Below are positions 1-7,176 of a stretch of 9,896 nt of DNA, one piece after another (position 1 is the first letter of the stretch; each line of letters opens with the position of its first letter). This DNA is from JBCCMB01 sp039026555 (GTDB lineage: Bacteria > Pseudomonadota > Alphaproteobacteria > Caulobacterales > Hyphomonadaceae), in the NCBI GenBank assembly GCA_039026555.1, contig JBCCMB010000106.1, forward strand, positions 1-9,896, in the 5' to 3' direction. A program made the translations under genes and the position numbers. The notes beneath the pieces were generated by a model. It was given only the letters and a program-made list of their open reading frames with translations. It was not told the origin of the DNA and did not search any database.

Positions 1-2004
1 ACCGCGTTGTCCTTGCTGGCGGCGCTGTTCAGAGAAAGTGTCGTCATTCAGCTCGCGCTGATCGCGCAACGCGTCCGACAAATCTCGTAATTCCTCCGAC
101 ATGGGGCCGTCCATCGGCTCCCCATCGCCGCCGCCGCCCTCAGAGATCTGGAAATTTTGCATGCGCTCCAAAAGATCGGTCATATCCGACAGCAATTGGC
201 GCGCCTGGTCGGCCGCGCCCGTCTCCGCCAGATCTTCGAGCGCGTCCAGCATGTCTTGCAGATCTTCGTTTTGCATCAATTGCGCGCCATCCGAGCCGCC
301 TTCGCTGACGCGTCCGGTGCGGCGCGCTTCGGCGAGCTGTGCGGCGAGATAATTCTCAACCGCCTGTCGGAAGGCTTTCATAAGGCGGCGGATTTCATCG
401 TCACTCGCCCCGTCGCGCAAGGCTTGCTCCAACGCTTCCTTGGCGGCTTTAAGCGCTGCTGCGGCGTCGGCGAGATCGCCATATTCGGCGCGGAGCGCGA
501 CGGACCACAGCACGTCTTCGGCGATTTCCGCCTCCGGTTTAGATCGTGCGGTTCCGATCACTCCGCGCGCTTGGCGTAAGCCCAGATAAAGCGCTGGATC
601 TTCAAAATAATACTCCGGCTTATACGTCAGCGCATCCAACATGATCGCGGCGCGGCGAATATCTGCCGGCGCGCGCTCAAGCCGGGCGGCTTCCACATCG
701 GCATAAGGGTTTTCGGGCGAGGCGTCTGCGAAACCGTCCGCTGCAGCCGGCGCGTCATACGCGCGCGGCTCACGCAAAACAACGGACCGGACTTCGGCAG
801 AGGCCCGCGCCAGGGGTTGTAAGAAGAGTTTCTCCGGCAGCTTGAATGTGACGGGCTCGCTCAGCGTGGCCTGACCCGCCGCGTCTATCGCTTGCAGTCG
901 CATTTCAACCCGCAAGCCCGCCCATTTGTGGCGGGTGAGATCGAGTGCGGTCAGATCTTCGGCTTCGCGCGGTTCAACGCTTGGGATGTCGATTGGGACG
1001 AAAGCTTGATCGTTCAAATCGCCCGGATGCGGCGTTTCAAGCTTGAGCGACAGCTCCAATTCCGCCACGCCGTAATCATCCGCGGCGTACCAGGCGAAAC
1101 TGGTTCGGTCATTTTCATCGACCGTTGGATCCTGCGTGAAGCGAACACTCGGCGCGTCATCCGGCAGGCTAGTGAGCTCAAAGGCGGCGCGGCGGCCCCA
1201 CCAATGGATCTCGGCGTTCAACGCCTCTTCCAGAGTAATGTCCGCCTCGAACACGCCGTCGGGACCGCGTGTCAGCGTCTCTGAGCGCGCCGTCTCGCCG
1301 TTTGAGATTTTGAGCTTCGGCGCCCCAGGCGCGTTAATGCGCAAAGTCAGCTCCGAACCGGTTGGCGCGCTCGCAATTTCTCCGCTCGCCAGATCAAACG
1401 GCGCCTTTCCGGTATAGGCCGGCGGCGCGACCCAGGCCTGTGCGCTGACCAAGTGCGCGCCGAACAAAGCGCCGATATCCGGCGACGCAGCGGCCAAGAT
1501 CCGAGGCCCCGCCGATTCGCCTGCCGCGACAAGGCAGGCGGCGCCTGCGACGGGGACGACAAAGCGCAATCGAAATGGGTCCGCCTCTTTCCAGGCGGGG
1601 TTGGCGTCCGGCGCCGGCAGTTTGGCGGCTTGCGCGGCGATCCGGGCGCGGTGGGCCTCCCACAGCGCCGCCCCTTCGGCGTCTGCACGCGTCGGGCGAT
1701 CGATGAGCGTGGTGGCGGGCGAACCTTCCATAAGCGCGTCGACCGCTTCGCGCCCCGCGGCCGCATTGGGCGGCGTATAGATTCGCATGCCGCGAATAAG
1801 AAGGGCTGCGAACCCAAGAAGGAAAATCAAGCTTGCCGCAGCTTGCCCGGCTACCGGCAGGGCGGCGTGCGCGCCGATCGCCGCCAAGCTCACCCCGATT
1901 AGCGCCCAAACAATAGCAGGGCCATATGCGCGGGCGCGCGCCGGCCAATATTGGCGCCGCCGCGCAATCTCCGCCAAGCGCTTAACGCGCGCAGGCGCGC
2001 TCAA
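1..2004 (-). CDS. DUF4175 / TIGR02302 family inner-membrane protein, C-terminus cut by the window edge
   Basis: An uninterrupted minus-strand frame gives 668 residues and is still open at base 1. The family is usually around 800-900 residues (from memory), so roughly the last quarter is missing. Two hydrophobic segments lie at about residues 28-48 and 53-71, and a third at about 145-163. Between them is a charged region with LWEAHRAR near 114-121. After the third segment comes APPAYTGKAPF (about 193-203), a hallmark of this family. The periplasmic-looking middle is rich in beta-type sequence, and from about residue 440 the protein is helical, charged and probably coiled-coil (EDLQDMLDALEDLAE). 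No ATG is available upstream of the first membrane segment, and the first in-frame ATG falls after the second. I therefore chose TTG at 2004, 13 bases after the lysA stop, which suggests translational coupling. The Shine-Dalgarno is weak. Its function is unknown; a cell-envelope role is inferred only from topology. Family call is confident, start less so. Confidence 0.88.
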   Translation of the reverse strand, partial: MSAPARVKRLAEIARRRQYWPARARAYGPAIVWALIGVSLAAIGAHAALPVAGQAAASLIFLLGFAALLIRGMRIYTPPNAAAGREAVDALMEGSPATTLIDRPTRADAEGAALWEAHRARIAAQAAKLPAPDANPAWKEADPFRLRFVVPVAGAACLVAAGESAGPRILAAASPDIGALFGAHLVSAQAWVAPPAYTGKAPFDLASGEIASAPTGSELTLRINAPGAPKLKISNGETARSETLTRGPDGVFEADITLEEALNAEIHWWGRRAAFELTSLPDDAPSVRFTQDPTVDENDRTSFAWYAADDYGVAELELSLKLETPHPGDLNDQAFVPIDIPSVEPREAEDLTALDLTRHKWAGLRVEMRLQAIDAAGQATLSEPVTFKLPEKLFLQPLARASAEVRSVVLREPRAYDAPAAADGFADASPENPYADVEAARLERAPADIRRAAIMLDALTYKPEYYFEDPALYLGLRQARGVIGTARSKPEAEIAEDVLWSVALRAEYGDLADAAAALKAAKEALEQALRDGASDDEIRRLMKAFRQAVENYLAAQLAEARRTGRVSEGGSDGAQLMQNEDLQDMLDALEDLAETGAADQARQLLSDMTDLLERMQNFQISEGGGGDGEPMDGPMSEELRDLSDALRDQRELNDDTFSEQRRQQGQRG

Positions 2005-2017
2005 ATCGGCTTGAGAA

Positions 2018-3283
2018 CTATGGCGTGTCGAGCCAGTCAGGCGTCCGCTCCAATGCGATCATGTCTTCGAAACTCGGCCGTTTCCGAACGATCTCAAACT
2101 TATCGCCCGAAACCAAGACCTCGGGCGTTAGCGGTCTGACATTATATTGCGACGACATCACGGCGCCGTAAGCGCCGGCGGACATGAACGCCACGCGTGC
2201 GCCTTCGGGCAGATCAGGCAAGTCGCGCGCTTTGGCGAAGCGGTCCGTGCTCTCGCAAATCGGTCCAACGACATCGACAGGCGCCCTATCGCTGCCATTC
2301 TGGGCGAGCGGGCGGATGTCGTGGTGCGCGCTGTAAAGCGCCGGCCGCATCAGATCATTCATGCCGGCGTCGAGGATGACAAAGGTGCGGCCGTCGCGTT
2401 CCTTAACGTATTCGACTTCCGACACCATCACGCCGGCGTTTCCAGCGATCATGCGGCCGGGTTCCAGAATGACCTCAACATCTAGTTCGCCAAGCACGTC
2501 CCGGATCATATCGGCGTAGTCGGCCGGCGTGTCGGGGTTTTCGCCGTCGCTATAAGGAATGCCGAGCCCGCCGCCCAAATCGATCCGAGCAATGTTGTGG
2601 CCCGCCGCGCGCAAGCTTTTGACCAGGCCGACGACTTTTTCAAACGCCTCGCGCATGGGCGCGATGTCGGTGATTTGGCTGCCGATATGCACGTCGACGC
2701 CGACAATTTCGATGTTGAGCAGGGCTGCGGCTCTCGCATAAAGCGCTTCGGCCTCATGCCAAGCGACGCCGAATTTATCTTCCGCCTTGCCGGTGGAGAT
2801 ATTGGCGTGGCCGCCGGCCGCCACATGCGGGTTCACCCTGAACGCGATGGGCGCTGAGACATTCATGTCCTCTGCGATCGCCGAGATTCGATGCAGCTCA
2901 GGCACGGATTCCACGTTGAATTGATGAATACCGACATCAAGCGCGTGACGGATGTCGTCTTTCGACTTCGCGACGCCGGAAAAGACAATCTTCGACGCGG
3001 GAACGCCGGCGCGCATGGCTTTCTTCAATTCGCCGCCGGAGACGACGTCCGCCCCCGCGCCCAATTGCGCCAGGGTGGCGACAACGCCCAAATTGCCGTT
3101 TGCTTTGACCGAATAGGCGATCAAGCAAGACATGTCTTTGAATGCGTCCGCCAAAACGCCGTGATGGCGCGTTAATGTTGCGGTGGAATAGACATAGACC
3201 GGGGTTCCGACCGCATCGGCGATGTCGTCCAAAGCCACATCTTCACAGTGAAGGCGGCCGCCGCGATAGTCGAAATGATGCAT
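2018..3283 (-). CDS. lysA: Diaminopimelate decarboxylase
   Basis: Cytoplasmic PLP enzyme that decarboxylates meso-2,6-diaminopimelate to L-lysine, the last step of the DAP pathway. The 421-residue product matches the family's usual length of about 420. Visible motifs, in order: the PLP-binding lysine in YSVKAN (Lys60); HIGSQ (199-203); the glycine-rich phosphate loop GGGLG (237-241); EPGR (274-277); the substrate and dimer-interface motif CESTD (343-347), whose Cys completes the neighbouring active site in this family; GAYG (370-373); and YNVRP (380-384). The frame extends upstream by 39 residues, but that extension overlaps the preceding gene and lacks family similarity. I chose ATG at 3283, seven bases after the lipoprotein stop, giving the normal N-terminus MHHFDYRGGRL. 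It sits third in the argH block and is very likely co-transcribed with it. Nothing in the sequence suggests a lysine riboswitch. Confidence 0.98.
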   Translation of the reverse strand: MHHFDYRGGRLHCEDVALDDIADAVGTPVYVYSTATLTRHHGVLADAFKDMSCLIAYSVKANGNLGVVATLAQLGAGADVVSGGELKKAMRAGVPASKIVFSGVAKSKDDIRHALDVGIHQFNVESVPELHRISAIAEDMNVSAPIAFRVNPHVAAGGHANISTGKAEDKFGVAWHEAEALYARAAALLNIEIVGVDVHIGSQITDIAPMREAFEKVVGLVKSLRAAGHNIARIDLGGGLGIPYSDGENPDTPADYADMIRDVLGELDVEVILEPGRMIAGNAGVMVSEVEYVKERDGRTFVILDAGMNDLMRPALYSAHHDIRPLAQNGSDRAPVDVVGPICESTDRFAKARDLPDLPEGARVAFMSAGAYGAVMSSQYNVRPLTPEVLVSGDKFEIVRKRPSFEDMIALERTPDWLDTP

Positions 3284-3290
3284 GGAAGAC

Positions 3291-3476
3291 TTACTCGGCG
3301 GCGTCTTCGTCCGCGTCGTCGCCCTCTTTCGGGAAACGCGGATCGTCAGGCCCGTCGATAGGAGGATCGCCCCAAAGCGGTTCTGGACGCTCCAACTCAC
3401 CCTGCAGGCCGCACGCAGCCGCGAGCAGTCCGGCCACGAGGGCGACGAAAATCCGGCGATAAACTTGGGCCGTCAT
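3291..3476 (-). CDS. lptM: Small LptM-like (YifL-type) outer-membrane lipoprotein
   Basis: A 61-residue lipoprotein. The N-terminus has a positive patch (YRR), a hydrophobic run (about residues 9-21) and the lipobox LAAAC, so lipidation is expected at Cys22. Right after it comes CGLQGELERP, which fits the CGxxGxLxxP signature of the LptM/YifL lipoproteins (LPAM_2-type attachment-site family). In Escherichia coli, LptM binds and stabilises the LptD/LptE LPS translocon. The remainder is a proline- and acid-rich tail ending in DDADEDAAE, with no predicted fold. It starts 3 bases after the argH stop and ends 7 bases before lysA. An AAGGAG inside the argH end lies 12 bases upstream of its ATG, a rather long spacing. 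The symbol is assigned by motif and by the usual argH-lysA position in alphaproteobacteria, not by experiment in this lineage. Confidence 0.85.
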   Translation of the reverse strand: MTAQVYRRIFVALVAGLLAAACGLQGELERPEPLWGDPPIDGPDDPRFPKEGDDADEDAAE

Positions 3477-3479
3477 CGT

Positions 3480-4886
3480 TTAAAGGCGCTCCTTCCAGCG
3501 ATCGATCTGCGCGCGAACCTGCGACGGAGCTGCGCCGCCATAGCTGGTGCGGCTGGCTACCGACGCTTCCACCGTCAGCACGTCGTATACCGCAGAAGTA
3601 ATGCGTCCGTCGATGCTTTGCAGCGTTTCAAGATCAAGGTCCCAAAGATCAATGTTTGCGTCCTCCGCCGCTTTAACCGCGGCGCCGGTGATATGGTGTG
3701 CGTCACGGAAGGGAATATTCGCCTCGCGCACCAGCCAATCGGCCAAATCCGTGGCGGTTGAAAAGCCGCCTGCCGCCGCCGCGCGCATCTTGTCGCGGTT
3801 CGGGGTCAGCGTCGCCACCATGCCCGCCATAGCCGCGAGCGACAGGTCCAACGCGTCGAACGCTTCAAACACCAATTGCTTGTCTTCCTGCATATCTTTC
3901 GAATAGGCGAGCGGCAGGGCTTTCATCACTGTGGAGAGCGCAATCAGCGCGCCGGTGATGCGGCCCGTTTTTGCGCGCACAAGCTCGGCGGCGTCTGGAT
4001 TGCGCTTTTGGGGCATGATGGAAGAGCCGGTCGACCAGGCGTCCGACAATTTCACGAAGGAAAACGGCGCAGACGCCCAGACGACGATTTCTTCCGCCAA
4101 GCGCGATAGATGTCCCGCGCAAATGGAGGCGGCGGCGAGCGCTTCCAGCGCGAAATCCCTTGCGGAGACGGCGTCTAAGGAATTCGCCATCGGCCGCGCA
4201 AAATCCAACGCTTCGGCCGTCATATGCCGGTCGATTGGAAAACCTGTGCCGGCCAGTGCGGCGGCGCCCAGCGGGCATTCATCCATGCGGATGAGCGCGT
4301 CTTTAAACCGACCGCGATCCCGGTCGAACATTTCCGCGTAGGCCAACATATGATGGCCGAACGTCACCGGCTGCGCCGTCTGCAAATGGGTAAAGCCCGG
4401 CATGACGGCGTCGGCGTGCGTGTCGGCTTGTCCGATCAAGGCCTGCATCAAACGGGTTAGACCGTCGCCCGCATCAATGCAGGCCGATTTGGTCCATAAC
4501 CTGAAATCAGTCGCGACTTGGTCATTACGCGAGCGGGCGGTGTGCAGCCTTCCGGCCGGTTCGCCGATCTTTTCCTTCAGCCGCGCTTCGATATTCATGT
4601 GAATGTCTTCAAGCGCCGCTGAGAATGGGAAGTCGCCAGCCCGTATTTCCTCGATCACCGAGTCTAGGCCGGCTAGGATCGCATCGCTGTCTTCAGCGGA
4701 GATGATATTTTGGGTCGCCAACATGCGGGCGTGGGCTTTGGAACCTGCGACATCTTGTTCCGCGAGGCGTTTATCCACGTCAATCGACGCATTTATCGCT
4801 TCCATAACGTCATCGGGCTTGTCGACGAAACGTCCGCCCCACATTTGTTGAGCGCCGGTCTTAGCTTTGCCGGTCTGGTCAGTCAT
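3480..4886 (-). CDS. argH: Argininosuccinate lyase
   Basis: Cleaves argininosuccinate to arginine and fumarate, the last step of arginine synthesis; a cytoplasmic homotetramer of the fumarase/aspartase superfamily. The 468 residues match the family's usual length of about 460. The three conserved regions are all intact: HTARSRNDQ (115-123), GFTHLQTAQP (164-173, with the catalytic-pair His167), and the signature GSSIMPQKRNPD (287-298) carrying the catalytic serine loop. The C-terminal domain ends with TSYGGAAPSQV, typical of ArgH. ATG at 4886 is preceded by a GGAGA at about 10 bases. It is the first gene of the argH-lptM-lysA-DUF4175 block, and its 5' end faces the divergent thioredoxin gene across 45 bases. 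Confidence 0.98.
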   Translation of the reverse strand: MTDQTGKAKTGAQQMWGGRFVDKPDDVMEAINASIDVDKRLAEQDVAGSKAHARMLATQNIISAEDSDAILAGLDSVIEEIRAGDFPFSAALEDIHMNIEARLKEKIGEPAGRLHTARSRNDQVATDFRLWTKSACIDAGDGLTRLMQALIGQADTHADAVMPGFTHLQTAQPVTFGHHMLAYAEMFDRDRGRFKDALIRMDECPLGAAALAGTGFPIDRHMTAEALDFARPMANSLDAVSARDFALEALAAASICAGHLSRLAEEIVVWASAPFSFVKLSDAWSTGSSIMPQKRNPDAAELVRAKTGRITGALIALSTVMKALPLAYSKDMQEDKQLVFEAFDALDLSLAAMAGMVATLTPNRDKMRAAAAGGFSTATDLADWLVREANIPFRDAHHITGAAVKAAEDANIDLWDLDLETLQSIDGRITSAVYDVLTVEASVASRTSYGGAAPSQVRAQIDRWKERL

Positions 4887-4931
4887 CGGTGCGATGTCTC
4901 CGATTGATGCGTTTGAGGAGCGAAACAGCCC
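4887..4931. promoter_or_regulatory. Short divergent intergenic region between argH and the TlpA-like gene
   Basis: Only 45 bases separate the two start codons. It holds both ribosome binding sites: GGAGA for argH (plus-strand TCTCC, 4897-4901) and GAGGAG for the thioredoxin gene (4915-4920, 11 bases before its ATG). There is no room for two complete non-overlapping promoters, so at least one promoter must lie inside the opposing coding sequence. I could not identify convincing -35/-10 hexamers for either direction. Confidence 0.6.
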
Positions 4932-5519
4932 ATGCCCAAGATTGTCACGCGTCTCGGCATCCCTTTGATGTTGATTGTTGGCGTGATTTTCGCGCTTGTC
5001 GCACTCTTTTCCGCCGGTGGCCAGCCGGACCGCGCCGATGGATTAGATCGCTTTGCAATCGGCGATTTGGAGCCCCTGCAATTTTACGCCGATACGCCCC
5101 AACCTTTGGGCGGGTTTGAGGACGCCGACGGAGAGATGCGCACCCTCGGCGAATGGCGTGGAAAAGTCATCGTCCTCAATTTGTGGGGCGAATGGTGCGC
5201 CCCGTGTATTGAAGAGATGCCGACACTGGCGGAGCTCCAAACGGCGTTCTCCCGCGAGGATGTGGTCGTATTGGCCGTCGCGATGGATCGTGAAGTCAAT
5301 CGCGAAGCCAACAGATCGACGCTTGCGAGTTTGGCGGGAGACCAGCTCAGTTTCTATTTCGACATGAGCTACGGTCTCGCCTACGAAGCCCGGGCGGCGG
5401 GTTTCCCGACCACGCTGATATACGATCGGGACGGCTTAGAAATCGCGCGTTTGTCTGGCGCAGCGGATTGGGCGAGCGAGGCCGCCAAGGGCTTAATCAG
5501 CGATCTTGTCGCGCGCTGA
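4932..5519 (+). CDS. TlpA/ResA-like membrane-anchored thiol:disulfide oxidoreductase
   Basis: A 195-residue thioredoxin-fold protein with one N-terminal membrane anchor (about residues 8-27) and the catalytic domain outside the cytoplasm. The active site is WCAPC (88-92, Cys89 and Cys92), preceded by the typical strand VIVLNLWGEWC, and the cis-proline is in GFPTT (Pro159). The pattern DADGEMRTLGEWRGKV is the classic TlpA/AhpC-TSA entry strand. Members reduce disulfides in periplasmic proteins, often during cytochrome c or cytochrome oxidase maturation; which partner applies here cannot be read from the sequence. ATG at 4932 has GAGGAG 11 bases upstream. It is the only plus-strand gene in the window, divergent from argH and convergent with the next gene across 26 bases, with no clear terminator in that gap. 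Confidence 0.93.
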   Translation: MPKIVTRLGIPLMLIVGVIFALVALFSAGGQPDRADGLDRFAIGDLEPLQFYADTPQPLGGFEDADGEMRTLGEWRGKVIVLNLWGEWCAPCIEEMPTLAELQTAFSREDVVVLAVAMDREVNREANRSTLASLAGDQLSFYFDMSYGLAYEARAAGFPTTLIYDRDGLEIARLSGAADWASEAAKGLISDLVAR

Positions 5520-5545
5520 GCAAAACTCTGACCTAAGCGGCCCCT

Positions 5546-6034
5546 TCAACTTTGGCAGGTCTTCGTTTCGGCCTGAACGCCGAGTTCGAGCACTTTGCCG
5601 CTGGAATTGTCGACGTCGAAATAAAGGTCGCCATAATCGTAGACGGTTGTTGAGGTGCGGGTCGCGACGCAGTCGGGTTGACCGAGGGCGCCGCGCGCAA
5701 AAATTTGCTCCACGCCCGGGCCGACGCCTTCGCTTGTTCGAAACCGCCGATCTTTAACGACGATCCAATAGACTTCATCGTGTGCGGCGATCGACAAGCC
5801 GTCATAGACGTAAGTGGTCGCTGCGGAGTTGGGGATTGGTATGGTGCGGTTGGGCGTGCCTTTTAGGGCGAGCAATTGCGAGAGCGGCATGCCGATTTCA
5901 ACGTCGCCGACGCGCGTTCCCGGCACGATGACATCGTCGTTAAGAGTGAGCGGCGCGCTGGCGCATGCGCTCGCCGCTAACGCGAACGCCGCAATTAAAG
6001 ACTTGTGAGCAGCTTTCATGGGGATGGTCTTCAT
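5546..6034 (-). CDS. Secreted, probably lipidated protein of unknown function with two similar halves
   Basis: I do not recognise a named family. The 162-residue product begins with MKTIPMKAAHKS and a hydrophobic run, followed by LAASAC, a slightly imperfect lipobox with Cys24 (Ala rather than Leu at -3); cleavage by signal peptidase I near ACASA is the alternative. The mature part looks like two copies of one unit. The first (about 47-94) has IGMPLSQLLALKGTPN, then YVYDGLSIAAHDEVYWIVV. The second (about 104-153) has VGPGVEQIFARGALGQPD, then YDYGDLYFDVDNSSGKVLEL. The pattern G-x-GxP-...-YxY-x-L-x-x-x-x-D-..-V resembles BamE/SmpA-like (BLIP-type) folds, but that is inference. Cys122 and Cys160 could form a disulfide in the periplasm. 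ATG at 6034 is preferred over 6019 because a GGGGG stretch lies about 10 bases upstream, whereas the second ATG has no such site. It stands alone between larger spacers. Confidence 0.85.
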   Translation of the reverse strand: MKTIPMKAAHKSLIAAFALAASACASAPLTLNDDVIVPGTRVGDVEIGMPLSQLLALKGTPNRTIPIPNSAATTYVYDGLSIAAHDEVYWIVVKDRRFRTSEGVGPGVEQIFARGALGQPDCVATRTSTTVYDYGDLYFDVDNSSGKVLELGVQAETKTCQS

Positions 6035-6078
6035 CTCTGCGCCCCCAAGCGCTTGATATCTAAATCAGCCCAAACACG

Positions 6079-6090
6079 TCGACATGTCGA
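6079..6090. promoter_or_regulatory. Perfect 12-base palindrome upstream of the 5546-6034 gene
   Basis: TCGACATGTCGA reads the same on both strands and sits 45-56 bases upstream of the ATG at 6034, in the 104-base spacer after the 3-hydroxybutyryl-CoA dehydrogenase stop. The position suits an operator. On the minus strand a TAGATA that could act as a -10 lies 18 bases downstream of it, but no good -35 was found. A 12-base palindrome can arise by chance in GC-rich DNA, so the call is tentative. Confidence 0.3.
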
Positions 6091-6138
6091 GAAGTTTGCT
6101 CAGATATGACCAAGATTTCGGATTTTTGGCGCGGCGCT

Positions 6139-7017
6139 CTAGCGCGTCGGAACGGGCGCTTCGCCGCGATAATCGTAAAAACCGCGATCTGTCTTTTTGC
6201 CTAGCCATCCGGCCTCGACATATTTCACCAATAACGGACAAGGGCGGTATTTGGTGTCGGCCAAACCGTCATGCAGCACCTGCATTATGGAAAGACACGT
6301 GTCCAAACCTATAAAATCCGCCAATTGCAGCGGGCCCATGGGATGGTTTGCGCCCAGACGCATGGCCATATCGATGGCTTCCACTGTGCCGACGCCTTCG
6401 TAAAGCGTATAGACCGCTTCATTGATCATCGGCATCAGCACGCGATTGACGATGAAGGCCGGGAAATCTTCCGAATTGGTGATGGTTTTGCCAAGGCGCT
6501 TGGCGACGCCGACCGCCATTTCATAGGTTTCTTGGTCTGTCGCTAGTCCGCGTATCACCTCCACCAAATTCATCAGCGGCACCGGGTTCATAAAATGAAG
6601 CCCGATAAAGCGTTCCGGCCGATCCGTCGTGGACGCTAGGCGCGTGATGGAGATCGAAGACGTATTGCTGGCGAGGTATGATGTCTCGGGCAAATACTTG
6701 CAGATGTCCTCAAAGATCTGACGTTTCACCGCTTCATTTTCGGTGGCCGCCTCAATCGCCAGGTCCGCCTTTGCGAAATCAGACAAATCAGAGCCCGGCG
6801 TGACCCGCTTCAACGCTGCGGCCATCTCATCCTTGTCGATGGCGCCGCGTCCGATTTGGCGGTGCATATTCGCTTCGATAGTCTGCATGGCCGCGTCTAA
6901 GCGCGTCGGCTCGACATCGTTGAGCAGAACATCATAGCCCGCCAGCGCACAAACGTGTGCGATTCCGTTACCCATTTGGCCTGCGCCGACGACGCCGACT
7001 GTCGTTACTTGATTCAT
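6139..7017 (-). CDS. 3-hydroxybutyryl-CoA dehydrogenase
   Basis: Oxidises L-3-hydroxyacyl-CoA to 3-ketoacyl-CoA with NAD(P), in butanoate and fatty-acid beta-oxidation or polyhydroxybutyrate-related metabolism; cytoplasmic. The 292 residues are the normal single-domain-pair length (about 280-295). The Rossmann motif GAGQMGNGIAHV occupies 11-22, with Asp34 at the end of the second strand favouring NAD. Catalytic residues known from human HAD (Ser137, His158, Glu170, Asn208) map with identical spacing to Ser120 (SNTSS), His141 (HFMNPVP), Glu153 (NLVEVI) and Asn191 (VNRVL). The end GWLGKKTDRGFYDY is the standard C-terminus. Symbols hbd, paaH and fadB2 are all used for this group and the sequence does not decide between them. 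It is preceded by 159 bases after the antiporter, so it may have its own promoter. Only a weak GGAAAG-like ribosome binding site is seen. No electron-transfer flavoprotein genes, a frequent neighbour in relatives, lie within the window. Confidence 0.96.
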   Translation of the reverse strand: MNQVTTVGVVGAGQMGNGIAHVCALAGYDVLLNDVEPTRLDAAMQTIEANMHRQIGRGAIDKDEMAAALKRVTPGSDLSDFAKADLAIEAATENEAVKRQIFEDICKYLPETSYLASNTSSISITRLASTTDRPERFIGLHFMNPVPLMNLVEVIRGLATDQETYEMAVGVAKRLGKTITNSEDFPAFIVNRVLMPMINEAVYTLYEGVGTVEAIDMAMRLGANHPMGPLQLADFIGLDTCLSIMQVLHDGLADTKYRPCPLLVKYVEAGWLGKKTDRGFYDYRGEAPVPTR

Positions 7018-7176
7018 TCGGGGCTGCTTTCCGCCTCAATGACATTCGTTTACGGAGGTCTTTTAACACGTTGTTGCGGAAGGGCGAGCTTTCCTTTCGC
7101 ACCTGCAATATTTGTCCGTCTGTCGGCGTGCGCGTGTTGCATATTAGCGACGCTTATCGTCAGCGCCCGGCGTCCT
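7018..7176. other. Gene-free spacer between the antiporter and 3-hydroxybutyryl-CoA dehydrogenase genes
   Basis: This 159-base spacer has no credible reading frame, and I found no hairpin followed by a T-run in the minus direction. A weak imperfect hairpin (GACG and CGTC arms around 7149-7161) lies just after the antiporter stop. It presumably contains the promoter of the dehydrogenase gene, but no confident hexamers were seen. Confidence 0.4.

Noticed and set aside
1453..1902. Long plus-strand open frames (also 157-579, 892-1284) opposite the DUF4175 gene
   Set aside because: They lie antisense to a continuous 668-residue coding frame with family motifs. Their composition is Arg/Ala-rich, as expected for shadow frames in GC-rich DNA.
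3284..3400. 39-residue N-terminal extension of LysA
   Set aside because: It overlaps most of the lipoprotein gene and has no resemblance to LysA N-termini. The ATG at 3283 gives a normal-length enzyme.
3480..4886. Possibility that the lyase is fumarase, aspartase or adenylosuccinate lyase
   Set aside because: HTARSRNDQ and the overall length and C-terminus are specific to argininosuccinate lyase.
5520..5545. Shared terminator between the convergent TlpA-like and lipoprotein genes
   Set aside because: No inverted repeat or T-tract is visible in these 26 bases.
6128..6150. GCGCT/AGCGC hairpin at the dehydrogenase stop codon as a terminator
   Set aside because: The loop would be only two bases and no T-run follows on the minus strand.
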